A stretch of DNA of 64,000 bases from an uncultured Schlesneria sp. (GCA_903834925.1 CAILLA010000159.1:1-64000), one strand, 5' to 3'; positions 34,672 to 44,000 are shown, counted from the stretch's first letter. Notes: generated by a model not told the origin, from the letters alone. Program-made: numbers and translations.

Positions 34672-37665
34672 ATGATTTTCATCAGTTATCGCATTGCAGA
34701 CTCGAACGAAGCCGTCGCCAGGTTGGACAACGATCTCAAAAACGTGTTCGGTAAAAAGATCGTCTTCCGCGACAAGACTCGACTCCAAGGGGGAGACTTC
34801 TGGTCGACCGAAATCGAAAATCAGTTGGCGTCCTGTCAGGTGATGCTGGTCGTGATCGGGAGCTTTTGGGAGACAGTCAAGTTCGAAGGGGGCAAGCTCA
34901 AGGGGTATCCCCGGCTCCATGACCCCGAAGACTGGGTTCGACGTGAAATCACGTTTGGGTTGAACAAAGTCAAGTTGCCAGAACCTCGACAACTGAAAGT
35001 CATCATCCCAGTCCTGCTGAATGAGACCTCCATGCCCACAGCGGATTGGCTCGAAAATTTTGGACTGCAAGACCTGGCTGCAATTCAATCTCACCGATTA
35101 TGGACTGATTATTACACACGCGACTTCGAAGAATTGGTCGCCTTGATTCGCGAAAACTGTGATGATCTTCCTGAACCGCCAGCAAGCGACGGCGAAACGC
35201 CACCACCCTTGGTTTTGCCGGACAGCATCAGCCTCTACCTGCGTCGCCTCTCGAATGAGACTGCGTATATCCGATTGCTCGGCATGGGGCGTAATCTCCA
35301 GATCGATCTGCCGATTTCCGAGGCCTATGTCCCGTTGCAAACGACGCTTCGATTGTCGTTGGAACAAAACGCGACTGAGCGGTTTAAACCTGTTGCCGAG
35401 GAACAGGAACGGCGAATTGACCTGGGGCAGGTCTTTCAACAAGCAGCCCTGCGCGATGAACGGGGCGTGGTGCTGCTGGGCGAACCGGGTTCGGGGAAAA
35501 CAACCGGTGCCCGGCAGATCGCCTGGCGACTTGCAAATGGCGGTCAGACTGCCGCCGAGGAACTCGGTTTACCGGCGTCCATTACGCCCGTTCTGCTTCG
35601 CTTCCGCAATCTGACGAATGAGATGCTGAAAGAGAAGAATGGTCTACAACTGCTGCTGGACTCGGAGACGCACTGCGACAATGTAAGGGAGACACTTCAA
35701 AACCCCGGTCAAATACTGTGGGAAGAAACGCCCGGCGGATTGCTTTGGATTCTCGACGGTTTGGATGAAGTGGTCGATCCCGCAGCGCGAATCAAGGTGG
35801 CCGAATGGGTTAGCAAAGCCATCAACGAACGTTTGGACGACTGGTTTCTTGTCACCTGTCGATTCCAGGGCTATTTTCGAGACGGCGTTCCCTTGGGGCC
35901 GCGATTTATCGAGTTTCATGTCCGACCACTCGACGAAGCTCAGGTCGAACGGTTCATTCACGACTGGTTTCATGCCGCCTATGGTAAAATGCATGGCGCT
36001 GGTCATACTGCCGTGGAACTCGCTGAGGTCGACTGTGGCCAATTGCTGAAAATCCTGGTGCTCCCCGAATACCATTTAGGTCGGATGCGTGAACTGGCAA
36101 CGAATCCGCTACTGCTGACAATTCTGTGCATTGTGTTTCATCAAGAACGGCGACTACCGACAGGTCGAGCGGAACTTTACGCACATTGCGTACGCGTCTT
36201 GCTGGAACATTGGCGACGAGGTTTGTACGCGACGTACGACGCGAAAGCGGCTCAATCGGTGCTGGCTCGAATCGCCTGGTGGATGCACCAGCAGCAGGAT
36301 CGTGCTTCGGCTCCGCTGGCAGACTTGACGGACGAAGCAGCACGTGGCCTGGCTGACGTCGCCGAGAGTTCCGGCCTGGGCCGCGATGGCGAAGCCTTCG
36401 TCAAACGGATGCGGGAAGAGGCCGGTATCCTGGCGATGTCGGGCGACGGCACGGGTCGATGCGGATTTCTGCACCTGAGTTTTCAGGAATATCTCGCCTC
36501 GGAATACGCAGCGAGCGAAAATCAGTCGGGGTTTCTGGCCCAACACGCCAGCGAAAGCTGGTGGCGTGAAGTGGCCCTGTTGTCGCTTCGTGGCTCACGA
36601 TCCTATTGCGAATCATTCTTTCGTGCGCTTCTGGCTGCGGACGTTGCCGAAAACAACGCTGACCTGTTCGACCGCTGTCTGACGGAAGCACTGCATCCGG
36701 TCGCTTCGCCGTTTCTTGAGGCCCTGCATTGTGCAGACGGAAAACCGGTTGGGGCGATTCTTCGATTGCTCCGCAACCTTGTCAAAAACTTGACAACGGG
36801 AGAACGACAAGAGCTGGAACAAATTTGCCGAGACCTCGTCGTATCTTCCGACTCGCCGTCGGCGAGTTTCGCTCGAGAAATTCTCGGCGAGCTGGGGGTG
36901 TCGCTGCCAAAAACCGGCCCACAAACGTACCTTCACAAACGAACCGGAATCACATTCATCGAGATCCCCGCTGGCGAGTTTCAGATGGGTGAAAATCCGT
37001 CACATCTGGTTCGTCTCACGAAGCCGTTCTGGTTGGCGAAGTATCCGGTGACGAACTCGCAATACGAATTGTTTCTGAAGTCGACTTCGGCGGGAGCGAA
37101 GAAAACCCAACCGGAGTATAGGGACGATCGTCGCTTCAATCAGCCCGAGCAACCCGTTGTAGGGGTGAGCTGGGACGATGCGCAGGCGTATTGCCAATGG
37201 ACGGGATGTCGACTGCCGACGGAGGCAGAATGGGAATATGCGTGCCGAGCGGGCAGCGAACATGCCTTTTGCTTCGGCGACGACGAGTCGCTTTTAGGTG
37301 ACTACGCATGGTTTTATGCGAACAGCAACGGTCAAACGCAACCGGTGGGGACGAAGAAACCGAACGCCTTGGGCCTGCACGACATGCACGGAAACGTTTG
37401 GGAATGGTGTCAGGATTGGTATGGCAAATATCCAACCGAACTTGCCGTTGATCCGTTAGGACCGCCTTATGGCTCGTCCAGGGTGTGCCGGGGCGGTGGC
37501 TGGCGCCTCGAAGAGTCCAACTGCCGGTCGGGGGCCCGCGACAGGAGCAATAAAGACTACCGGCTCAACGACCTGGGCTTTCGCGTCGCCCTCAGTCCGT
37601 CCAACCAGCCGCCGGAGGCAAAGGAAAAAGCAGGTAGCGGAGCCGGGAGCGGAGGCCCGGAGTAG
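34672..37665 (+). CDS. TIR-NACHT-FGE/SUMF1 fusion protein (NLR-like, candidate defence protein)
   Basis: 997 residues from ATG 34672, which begins the TIR signature MIFISYRIADSNEA; a TTG at 34579 would add 31 residues. TIR domain about 1-155 with FRDKTRLQGGDFWSTEIE and DPEDWVRREI; Glu92 is the likely NADase residue by analogy. NACHT-type STAND ATPase: P-loop GEPGSGKT (270-277), Walker B LLWILDGLDEV (357-367), TCRFQGY and HLSFQEYLASEY, then helices to about 755. FGE-sulfatase/SUMF1 domain 760-973: FIEIPAGEFQMG, WLAKYPVTNSQYE, CRLPTEAEWEYACRAG, GLHDMHGNVWEWCQDWYG, GFRVA. The first redox Cys of true FGE is Leu here, so this is probably a binding module. Overall it resembles bacterial NLR-like anti-phage proteins. 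The trigger and effect are inferred. No partner gene adjacent. Confidence 0.88.
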   Translation: MIFISYRIADSNEAVARLDNDLKNVFGKKIVFRDKTRLQGGDFWSTEIENQLASCQVMLVVIGSFWETVKFEGGKLKGYPRLHDPEDWVRREITFGLNKVKLPEPRQLKVIIPVLLNETSMPTADWLENFGLQDLAAIQSHRLWTDYYTRDFEELVALIRENCDDLPEPPASDGETPPPLVLPDSISLYLRRLSNETAYIRLLGMGRNLQIDLPISEAYVPLQTTLRLSLEQNATERFKPVAEEQERRIDLGQVFQQAALRDERGVVLLGEPGSGKTTGARQIAWRLANGGQTAAEELGLPASITPVLLRFRNLTNEMLKEKNGLQLLLDSETHCDNVRETLQNPGQILWEETPGGLLWILDGLDEVVDPAARIKVAEWVSKAINERLDDWFLVTCRFQGYFRDGVPLGPRFIEFHVRPLDEAQVERFIHDWFHAAYGKMHGAGHTAVELAEVDCGQLLKILVLPEYHLGRMRELATNPLLLTILCIVFHQERRLPTGRAELYAHCVRVLLEHWRRGLYATYDAKAAQSVLARIAWWMHQQQDRASAPLADLTDEAARGLADVAESSGLGRDGEAFVKRMREEAGILAMSGDGTGRCGFLHLSFQEYLASEYAASENQSGFLAQHASESWWREVALLSLRGSRSYCESFFRALLAADVAENNADLFDRCLTEALHPVASPFLEALHCADGKPVGAILRLLRNLVKNLTTGERQELEQICRDLVVSSDSPSASFAREILGELGVSLPKTGPQTYLHKRTGITFIEIPAGEFQMGENPSHLVRLTKPFWLAKYPVTNSQYELFLKSTSAGAKKTQPEYRDDRRFNQPEQPVVGVSWDDAQAYCQWTGCRLPTEAEWEYACRAGSEHAFCFGDDESLLGDYAWFYANSNGQTQPVGTKKPNALGLHDMHGNVWEWCQDWYGKYPTELAVDPLGPPYGSSRVCRGGGWRLEESNCRSGARDRSNKDYRLNDLGFRVALSPSNQPPEAKEKAGSGAGSGGPE

Positions 37666-37909
37666 GCATAGCGGTAGCTTGCCTACGCAGGTGCCGGAGC
37701 GGACGGCGGAGCGGGGAATGTGATCGACTGACGTAGGATAGGCTTTAGCCTGTCCCCCGGACCGAGTTCCCTTCCGAGGGAACGAGGCGAAAGATTTCAT
37801 CAGTCGGCTAGAAATTACCCGAAGCAAGTTCCACATCTCGATTGCATGACGGGCGGATTTGGAAATTATTGGGATTTGCGCAACGGTCGGACGATCAGCT
37901 ATCGACGAA

Positions 37910-38012
37910 GGCTCGCCCAGGTGGAAGCGAATTTGGAAACCAGATAACGCCTTCATCTCAGCGACTCTTTGTCTTGCTTTCCACCGTGGCTCGCCCATGT
38001 GGAAGCGAATTT
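37910..38012. repeat. 25-base direct repeat pair, 78 bases apart
   Basis: GGCTCGCCCAGGTGGAAGCG+AATTT at 37910-37934 and the same with one change (CCCATG) at 37988-38012. In the minus frame both encode IRFHxGEP. They look like two units of a dispersed element. Confidence 0.75.
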
Positions 38013-38133
38013 TGACGAATGCTGATATCCAAAAGTTGAGATCGCAATGGCAAACGCGTTGGTGAGCGGCGAAGTGCGTAACGACTTGGGCTGGCGACCA
38101 AAGTCGCCTCCACTTGGACAATCTATGGCGGTT

Positions 38134-38179
38134 CCGACGCTAGCAGCGTCGGCCACGTAGCCGATGCTGCCAACATCGG
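38134..38179. repeat. Pair of REP-like palindromes
   Basis: CCGACGCTAGCAGCGTCGG (38134-38152) and CCGATGCTGCCAACATCGG (38161-38179), separated by CCACGTAG. The two related hairpins in tandem suggest a REP/BIME-type intergenic element. A RayT transposase remnant, the enzyme class linked to REP elements, is present at 57.1 kb. Confidence 0.7.
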
Positions 38180-38329
38180 AGTTAATCGAGAGTTTCTTGG
38201 CCTGGCGACGTCAATACGCTTCCCGTGCCAATCTGGAATGCAGAAAAAATACAGCGGACCGAGGCGCGTGATGATTCATTTCTTGCGGTCACAATGGTTG
38301 ATGGATCGTCAATGAAAATTAAGAAAACA

Positions 38330-39415
38330 TCATTGGGGACGCTCGTAATTTTCGTGCCCATTAATGAGTTTCAATTCGGACTTTTCGTGCTGATGACCGT
38401 GCGTATGTGCCGGCTCAAGAAATCCAATCGCCCATGCGGTCACAATTCCAAGTAACAGTGCCGCCGACAGTTTTAGTCGATCGTGCGAATGAAATTGCAC
38501 TTCCGGTAATAGATCACTTAAGGAGATGCAGATGAAGACGCCGGCTGACATGGCCAGGGCTCCTGCGACCACGGTTTCCTGTCCGCTCGTAAATCGCTGA
38601 ATTCCGAAGAAAAATAGAAAAGCACCGATCGGACACATCAGTGCATATCCCAGATTCACAAGCTTCATCGATCGGCCCGACCAGCCTCCTGCGGCCATCA
38701 TGGATGTAATCGACATCGAATCGAGTGGCTTATGAAGCGCGATTCCCAGGAACGTTCCGATCCCGAGCGGAATGAAACCTGTGAACTTACTGTACTCAAG
38801 ATGATGTAACGCGTCCGCCTGAACATTCGCCGCCAAGGCAACTCCATCGAGCAGTGTATGCAATGAAAGCCCGAGAAAGATCCCGATCCAACTCGACCCT
38901 TTTAATGCCCCTTGCGGTCCATCGTGACTGTGGTCGTGATCGTGGTCGTGATCGTGATCATGGTGATGATGATCATTGTCATGGTCGTGAGTACAGTCGT
39001 GCGAGTGCGAGACATCATCTTCTTCAACCGGGCCATGGCTGTGAAAATGAAACATGCGAAGCATGAAAAACGTCAGCAGTAAGCCGAACATTAACCAGCC
39101 CATGCACCAGTCGAGCGAGAATGAGGGATCATGGTTTCCGGAAGACATGGTGATGACGGCGTGAGGTAATTGATGGAAAATTCCCACACCGAGCATGAAC
39201 CCGCCGACAACGCTGACCAGAACCTGCATCCGTGTATGCGTCAATCTGATCAGCAACGGCAATGTTCCACCGCTGAGTGATGCAATCGCAATCAATCCGC
39301 AGTAAACGATTAGCAGAATCAGCGGAGACGAGGTCAAGGCTCCTGTGGCAATATGATCCGTGACGCCGAGCGTCATTGACGCCGTAATCGGATGCAATGC
39401 CCAGTACGTACCCAT
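38330..39415 (-). CDS. ZIP family metal transporter
   Basis: 361 residues, about eight membrane helices. The loop between helices 3 and 4 is a long His/Asp metal-binding tract (DHDNDHHHHDHDHDHDHDHS). Helix 4 has LSLHTLLDGVALAANVQ and helix 5 LGIALHKPLDSMS, the ZIP metal-site motifs (H-x-x-x-D-G and H-K). The last helices have ISLSDLLPEVQFHSHD. It probably moves zinc or another divalent metal into the cytoplasm, or out as some ZIP relatives do. The C-terminus is also His-rich. Stand-alone gene. Confidence 0.88.
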   Translation of the reverse strand: MGTYWALHPITASMTLGVTDHIATGALTSSPLILLIVYCGLIAIASLSGGTLPLLIRLTHTRMQVLVSVVGGFMLGVGIFHQLPHAVITMSSGNHDPSFSLDWCMGWLMFGLLLTFFMLRMFHFHSHGPVEEDDVSHSHDCTHDHDNDHHHHDHDHDHDHDHSHDGPQGALKGSSWIGIFLGLSLHTLLDGVALAANVQADALHHLEYSKFTGFIPLGIGTFLGIALHKPLDSMSITSMMAAGGWSGRSMKLVNLGYALMCPIGAFLFFFGIQRFTSGQETVVAGALAMSAGVFICISLSDLLPEVQFHSHDRLKLSAALLLGIVTAWAIGFLEPAHTHGHQHEKSELKLINGHENYERPQ

Positions 39416-39530
39416 CGGGGGTGACCTTTTTGATTTCGCTGAAAAAAATGACTATCGATTAACGAAATGCCTATTAAGGCGATTCGCCATCAGAGTTGCA
39501 GCAAGCTGTTCAGGAGAAAGTTTTGTCAAA

Positions 39531-40073
39531 TCAGCGAAAACCACGACGACGCGAAAGACTGTATCTTTCAAGAGCTTCTAGAATAATCGGGAACGCTGTC
39601 TTGGCTTCGGTCAATTCGTCGACTTCGACCGCTTTTCCTTCTAACATCTTATAGTCCTGAAAAAAACGGCGGATCATCGCCAGCTTGTGACTTGGCAACT
39701 CCGATGCTTCCCGGAACGAATTGTATTCGGGGTCCTTTGTTGCGACGGCAAGAACCTTGTGATCACGCTTTCCGCAATCCACCATCGTCATCAGCCCAAT
39801 CGCTCGGGCCTCAACAAGCGTCAAGGGATCAACCGGCTCCTGACACAGCACAAGCACGTCCAATGGATCGTCGTCTTCAGCCAACGTCTGAGGGATAAAG
39901 CCATAGTTCGCCGGGTAATAAACTGCCGAATGCAGCATGCGATCCAAACGGAGTAGTCCCGTATCCTTATCCAATTCGTATTTGACGCTGGAACCCCGTG
40001 GGATTTCAATAACGGACGTAAACTCCGATGGAAGATCTTCTCCCGGCGTAACATCGTGCCATGCGTGCGTCAT
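39531..40073 (-). CDS. ppa: Inorganic pyrophosphatase (soluble, family I)
   Basis: Hydrolyses pyrophosphate, driving biosynthetic reactions. The 180-residue product has the family I signature [10 protein letters not shown], with upstream [36 protein letters not shown] and the later KDPEYNSF and [14 protein letters not shown]. Length and motif order are normal for the bacterial enzyme. Upstream AGGGAATCGGGA serves as ribosome binding site. Stand-alone gene between the ZIP transporter and an intergenic region. Confidence 0.96.
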   Translation of the reverse strand: MTHAWHDVTPGEDLPSEFTSVIEIPRGSSVKYELDKDTGLLRLDRMLHSAVYYPANYGFIPQTLAEDDDPLDVLVLCQEPVDPLTLVEARAIGLMTMVDCGKRDHKVLAVATKDPEYNSFREASELPSHKLAMIRRFFQDYKMLEGKAVEVDELTEAKTAFPIILEALERYSLSRRRGFR

Positions 40074-40568
40074 TCCCGATTCCCTGCAAAATAATTTTGA
40101 TCGAAATGGATGTCTCGAGCGTAGAAAAGGCCGTTTCGTAAAGGATTAAACTGTTTGATTAATCCCGTTTGATTCGGAAATCGCACCCTGCCAATCCATT
40201 TCCCTGAGCCTGAAGCCGGATTTCCTGAGATTGAGCGTTGTTTTCCGCGATCGAATCCGGAAACGAAGTGTAACAGTCCCGGCAGGACAAGAAAACTGAT
40301 GACAATCGATGTTTCGAATCCCGTTTTTGAATGGGTTCAATGAATAAAGCCCAAGTCGCTGACTTGGGCTTTTCATTCAGATCGAATTCGTATTGCGGAA
40401 GAGCATCGGAATGGGGGCAAATGGCCTAGTGCGGTGTCAAGACTCAAAAATCGGGTTGTGTGCCACTGCATTGGAGTCTTCTCCGACGCAGTGTCTTCCC
40501 TTTTTTCGACGCAATCGAAGAGTACTGGGTGATCGAAGACTGTCATCCAGTGGCACCCGAATCATTAA
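40074..40568. other. Intergenic region with terminator and inverted repeat
   Basis: About 495 bases. It contains the terminator at 40347-40373 and, further right, GTGCCACTG near 40462 and CAGTGGCAC near 40549 as a long-range inverted repeat, perhaps a decayed mobile or dispersed element. No supported gene. Confidence 0.5.
40347..40373. terminator. Intrinsic terminator, probably of the Cys-rich lipoprotein gene
   Basis: Stem AAGCCCAAGTC, loop GCT, GACTTGGGCTT, with T-rich flanks on both strands (TTTTC on plus, TTTATT on minus). It lies about 200 bases beyond the minus-strand lipoprotein gene and in front of ppa. Confidence 0.75.
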
Positions 40569-41330
40569 CTAGTTGTTTCTCGACGGTGCCCAGACCGCTT
40601 GATGGTTCGTTGGCGAGACAGCGGATCGTTGTGCCCTAATCGCAGTCGGGGTCGGTGACGGCGGAGGCGCGATTGACTGTGGACCCGCTGAAACTTGTTG
40701 AATCGGAGCTGGACTGCTGCCGGTAACAGGCGCAATCGATCCTGGCCCCGAAATCACGTTGCCTGGAAGACGCTGAAATTCTTCGTAGGAAACCATCTGC
40801 GGCTGTTGGCCGGATGGTGGTGGAATTGTGAGCGTCGTTTCAGGCGTTGGCGTAACTGGCGGTACTGGAGCATTCGGCAGATTGTAACTTGGTGGGACGT
40901 CGGGAATCGGCTGCACCGATCCGGATGGAGACGGGTACGAGCCTGGGGTCGACGGCGGATAATAACCTCCGCCGTACGATACTGGTGACGGAGAGAAACC
41001 GCCTGACTGTGAACAGTTGCAGCCACTCGAAGTCGGTGCGCTCGTCATGACCGGTGCCGCACAGGAGCCGGCACAACTACTCGTTTCGCCATACGAGTAA
41101 TCAATCATATCTCCACCGCCGCCACCGCAGTGGCATCCGCCACATGTGCAGGCGTTATTCCAGCTGTATCCAAAGCTTCGCGGCATCGACCAGAACTTGG
41201 ACAAGCACGATTGATGAACAGGCATCGCACCACACGGGTCGCAAGGATCGGTCACATAGCACTGGCTACAACAGCATCCAACCATTGAAACCGTCATCAG
41301 GGCGGCCGTTAAATATCGAAGGAGTTTCAT
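40569..41330 (-). CDS. Cys-rich, Pro/Ser-rich putative lipoprotein
   Basis: 253 residues from ATG 41330 (MKLLRYLTAALMTVSMVGCC). The signal sequence ends in VGC, a lipobox-like site, directly followed by many Cys (CCCSQC, DPCDPCG, CTCGGCHCGGGGG). The remainder is Pro/Ser/Gly-rich and disordered, with QMVSYEEFQRLPGNVI near residue 185. Planctomycetes encode many such Cys-rich surface proteins; a structural or wall role is an inference. An upstream in-frame ATG (41354) is possible but adds only eight residues. Confidence 0.7.
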   Translation of the reverse strand: MKLLRYLTAALMTVSMVGCCCSQCYVTDPCDPCGAMPVHQSCLSKFWSMPRSFGYSWNNACTCGGCHCGGGGGDMIDYSYGETSSCAGSCAAPVMTSAPTSSGCNCSQSGGFSPSPVSYGGGYYPPSTPGSYPSPSGSVQPIPDVPPSYNLPNAPVPPVTPTPETTLTIPPPSGQQPQMVSYEEFQRLPGNVISGPGSIAPVTGSSPAPIQQVSAGPQSIAPPPSPTPTAIRAQRSAVSPTNHQAVWAPSRNN

Positions 41331-41717
41331 TCTCAATGTCCTACCCAAATCCATGCTGGTTCAAAGTACAAAGACTCTTTCCCTTCTTAAATCGACGCGT
41401 TTGAGTGTCAAACTTTAACGATTGCAGCGATTTTTCCGGATTTTCCGTTTTTTTTGATTGGCTGTAAGACTATATGGAGAAGCGTATTATGTGTTGTGTG
41501 TGATTTTGGTCTGGATTTTTTTTCGAAAATCTCGAAATTATCGTGAACCTTTTTTCGATGAGACAGGTCTAATGGGCAGTCGCGGAGGAAATTGTTTCCA
41601 CTCCGCCCGCTATTCGTGAGGCGTGATTCACGAAAATCTCAGTATTGTGGATTTTCCCCAACACAGAATTCTTATCTCGTTTCCACGGAGACTGCGGCTA
41701 TCGCAGGAGGTATCACG

Positions 41718-42053
41718 ATGCAAGCTTTCAATCGCATTCAAAACGCAACGATCAACGCCATTGTCGGGTTTCAAGCCGGCCTGGTAGTCGATAGCGCGAA
41801 TGCACATCGTGCTTATCCCTCTATCATTACGTGCGATTTGTACCCAGTACCGAAATGTCCCGATCTGATGCCCGATTCCTCGAGTGCCCTAAAGCTAATG
41901 CGTTCAATAGAACGCCCGCGTCTGGCACTTATGGAATGTGGGAGTCTCGTCACCCCTCAAAGTGCTGTTTCATGGCAAGGTAAACGCCAAAACAGCCAGA
42001 AGCCATCCAAGCGATGCAGCACGTCAGGACTCAGAACCACAACGTGTGGTTGA
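41718..42053 (+). CDS. Small protein of unknown function
   Basis: 111 residues from ATG 41718, supported by a perfect AGGAGG with 7-base spacing (41705-41710). It begins MQAFNRIQNATINAIVGFQ and has no membrane helix. The composition is mixed and the C-terminus is basic and Ser/Thr-rich, so the true coding extent is uncertain. The 390 bases upstream (41331-41717) are A/T-rich and hold no gene. It precedes the ECF sigma gene on the same strand. Confidence 0.45.
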   Translation: MQAFNRIQNATINAIVGFQAGLVVDSANAHRAYPSIITCDLYPVPKCPDLMPDSSSALKLMRSIERPRLALMECGSLVTPQSAVSWQGKRQNSQKPSKRCSTSGLRTTTCG

Positions 42054-42355
42054 GTTCTTCGAGGACAGGACATTTCTCAATTTGGATTCCGGTGAGCCCT
42101 GATCTGGTTCCCTTTGCCTGCACGGCATTTTTGTGCAGCGAGGTAGCCGTTCAGGAATAAAACTCAACGGATGATCAGGCGAATAACCCCAAGAAGCGGT
42201 CACTCACGTTGACTGCTGATTTGTGTAACGTGTCGAACGACGCGCAACCAAGGTCATCGCCAGATCTTCCGGTCGACCTCATCGGGATTCGCCAACCATT
42301 ACGCCCGCAGTCTCGCGAAAAATTGCGTCGCTGTGTGGCTCAGGGAAACGAGCGA

Positions 42356-42910
42356 ATGATGGAAACACAAGAATTCTTGCCGACTGTTTTGAACGCTCAG
42401 GCGGGTTGCCGAGTGGCGTTTGGTGAACTCGTTTGCCAGTTTGAAACGACGGTTTATGCAATTGCATTGCGGCGACTGCGGAATCAGGCGGAGGCAGCAG
42501 AATTGACTCAGGATGTCTTCGTTCAGGCCATGCGAAAACTGGATCAGTTACGCGAGCCGGAGCGTTTTCCTGGTTGGTTGAAACGAATCACCATTCGATT
42601 GTCGATTAACCGGGCCGTTCGACGCCCACCAGTCACTCCTCAAGATCCAGAAATCCTTGGGGCCATCGATTCCGAAACGCGAACGCCGCTCGACGAATTG
42701 ATGACCGGGGAACGAGCCGATCAATTGTGGGGTGGATTAAAGCGGTTGCGGACTCTCGATCGACAAACACTCGTTGCTTTCTACTTTGAAGGTCAGTCAT
42801 TGATCGAGATGAGCGATCGTTTTCGCAGCCCTGTGGGGACGATTAAGCGACGGCTGCACACAGCTCGAATCCGGCTGCGTGAGGAACTTGCACACCTTCA
42901 ACCCGTGTGA
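42356..42910 (+). CDS. ECF-type RNA polymerase sigma factor
   Basis: 184 residues from ATG 42356 (a second ATG follows directly). Region 2: RVAFGELVCQFETTVYAIAL, EAAELTQDVFVQAMRKLDQL and FPGWLKRITIRLSINRAVRR. Region 4: LRTLDRQTLVAFYFEGQSLI and FRSPVGTIKRRLHTARIRLR. The frame is open 49 codons further upstream to a TTG, but that part is not sigma-like. AGGG and GAG lie upstream. No anti-sigma gene is recognisable nearby; the preceding small protein or the Cys-rich lipoprotein could be functionally linked, without evidence. Confidence 0.9.
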   Translation: MMETQEFLPTVLNAQAGCRVAFGELVCQFETTVYAIALRRLRNQAEAAELTQDVFVQAMRKLDQLREPERFPGWLKRITIRLSINRAVRRPPVTPQDPEILGAIDSETRTPLDELMTGERADQLWGGLKRLRTLDRQTLVAFYFEGQSLIEMSDRFRSPVGTIKRRLHTARIRLREELAHLQPV

Positions 42911-43106
42911 ACGCAAATTCGCGACACACTGAATTCGAATGCACACGATTTGGGGAAATCCCCGATCGTGTGCTTTGTTTTTTTGGTGAGCAGAAGCGTT
43001 TTAACCGTGTCATAAAGGTCGATGTGAATTGCTGTAAGAAGGAGTTGCCCCTAAAATCCCACCGCGTTTTGAGCTTGCTCTCCCCGCAGAAAAAGTGAGG
43101 TCACCG

Positions 43107-43490
43107 ATGATTCCCAAGTCCGAATTAATTGAAATGTTCGATGCCATTGCCGAGCAGACTGATTGGGACATGTCCGGAGAGATGCTTTGGGGTTATTTTT
43201 TTACCGACGACGATCGTGAAAAACTCGAAGCTTTCTCAGAACGTCTGACGGAAAAGGGGTATGAGTTCGTTGAAATCACGGACGGCGATGAGCCCGATGA
43301 CCCGCTGACTCTTCAGGTCGAAAAAATCGAAATCCACTCGCCGGATACGTTGTTCCAACGGAATCTCGAGCTGGCTCAATTCGCCGAAGAAATGGGAATC
43401 AGTTCCTACGATGGTATGGACGTCGGTAGTCTGGACGGTGATGATGATGACTTCGATGACGAAGATGAAGATGAAGATGATGACGAATAG
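43107..43490 (+). CDS. RraB-like (ribonuclease E inhibitor family) protein with acidic tail
   Basis: 127 residues from ATG 43107, with GAGG 8 bases upstream. The central part (WGYFFTDDDREKLEAFSERL, GYEFVEI, EKIEIHSPDTLFQRNLELAQ, SSYDGMDVG) fits the RraB fold (DUF695/RraB), whose E. coli member binds RNase E and alters mRNA decay. The last 20 residues are almost pure Asp/Glu. The acidic tail could mimic RNA. The assignment is by pattern and moderately sure. Confidence 0.65.
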   Translation: MIPKSELIEMFDAIAEQTDWDMSGEMLWGYFFTDDDREKLEAFSERLTEKGYEFVEITDGDEPDDPLTLQVEKIEIHSPDTLFQRNLELAQFAEEMGISSYDGMDVGSLDGDDDDFDDEDEDEDDDE

Positions 43491-43532
43491 TCGCTGATCG
43501 TATCCCGCGTCAGCGGCGACAGGACAGATGAT

Positions 43533-44000
43533 ATGAACCGCAACGAAAAACAGAATTCTGTTAGCCTGATGATCGTGCGGCTATGTTTCGTTTTGTCTTT
43601 GTGGCAAGGACCCGTCCCTTGGTTGCACTGTCATGAGTCGGAATTCGCCTCGCCGGCATCCAATGTGGAGCTCCGACATCATCTGGCGATCTTTCACGAC
43701 GGTGCGGTACTCGATCAAGACCACGATTTCGGTTGGCATTTCCATTGGATTCTGCCCAATTGGAGCCAGGTATTTCACGCATCGTCCCATGACGAACAAC
43801 CTGCAAAAGACTTAGCCAGTCTGGACTCAATCGTTGTCTCGTCAACAATTCCGACTTCAATTGACCGTTTATTCGAAGGCGAGTTGTGTCAGCACTGCGC
43901 GTTGCCGAAATCGATTGTGCCTCGTTGTACAAACAGGCGGATCGGACGAGGCCACCGGCCACGAAGAAATCGCGACTTACCCCTCGTGCTGCGCTGTTAA
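43533..44000 (+). CDS. His/Cys-rich exported protein, unknown function
   Basis: 155 residues with an N-terminal hydrophobic stretch (LMIVRLCFVLSLWQGPVPW) likely to be a signal. After it come many His (LHCHE, LRHHLAIFHDG, DHDFGWHFHW, FHASSHDE) and a CxxC-like site CQHCALPK, which suggests metal binding. It lies 43 bases after the RraB-like gene and 221 before the efflux adaptor, both on the same strand. A metal-related role with that adaptor is an inference. Confidence 0.6.
   Translation: MNRNEKQNSVSLMIVRLCFVLSLWQGPVPWLHCHESEFASPASNVELRHHLAIFHDGAVLDQDHDFGWHFHWILPNWSQVFHASSHDEQPAKDLASLDSIVVSSTIPTSIDRLFEGELCQHCALPKSIVPRCTNRRIGRGHRPRRNRDLPLVLRC

Larger units (their letters stand above)
37666..38329. 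other. Non-coding right flank of the island with repeats
   Basis: About 660 bases. It contains a GC-rich tail just after the FGE stop, a short inverted repeat (AGGCTTTAGCCT, near 37740), a 25-base direct repeat pair, and two adjacent palindromes (listed separately). A long minus-strand frame (37456-38121) runs through the repeats and back into the FGE domain and looks spurious. Confidence 0.6.

Noticed and set aside
37456-38121. 221-codon minus-strand frame
   Set aside because: It is antisense to the FGE domain and then runs through direct repeats; composition is not protein-like and there is no start signal.
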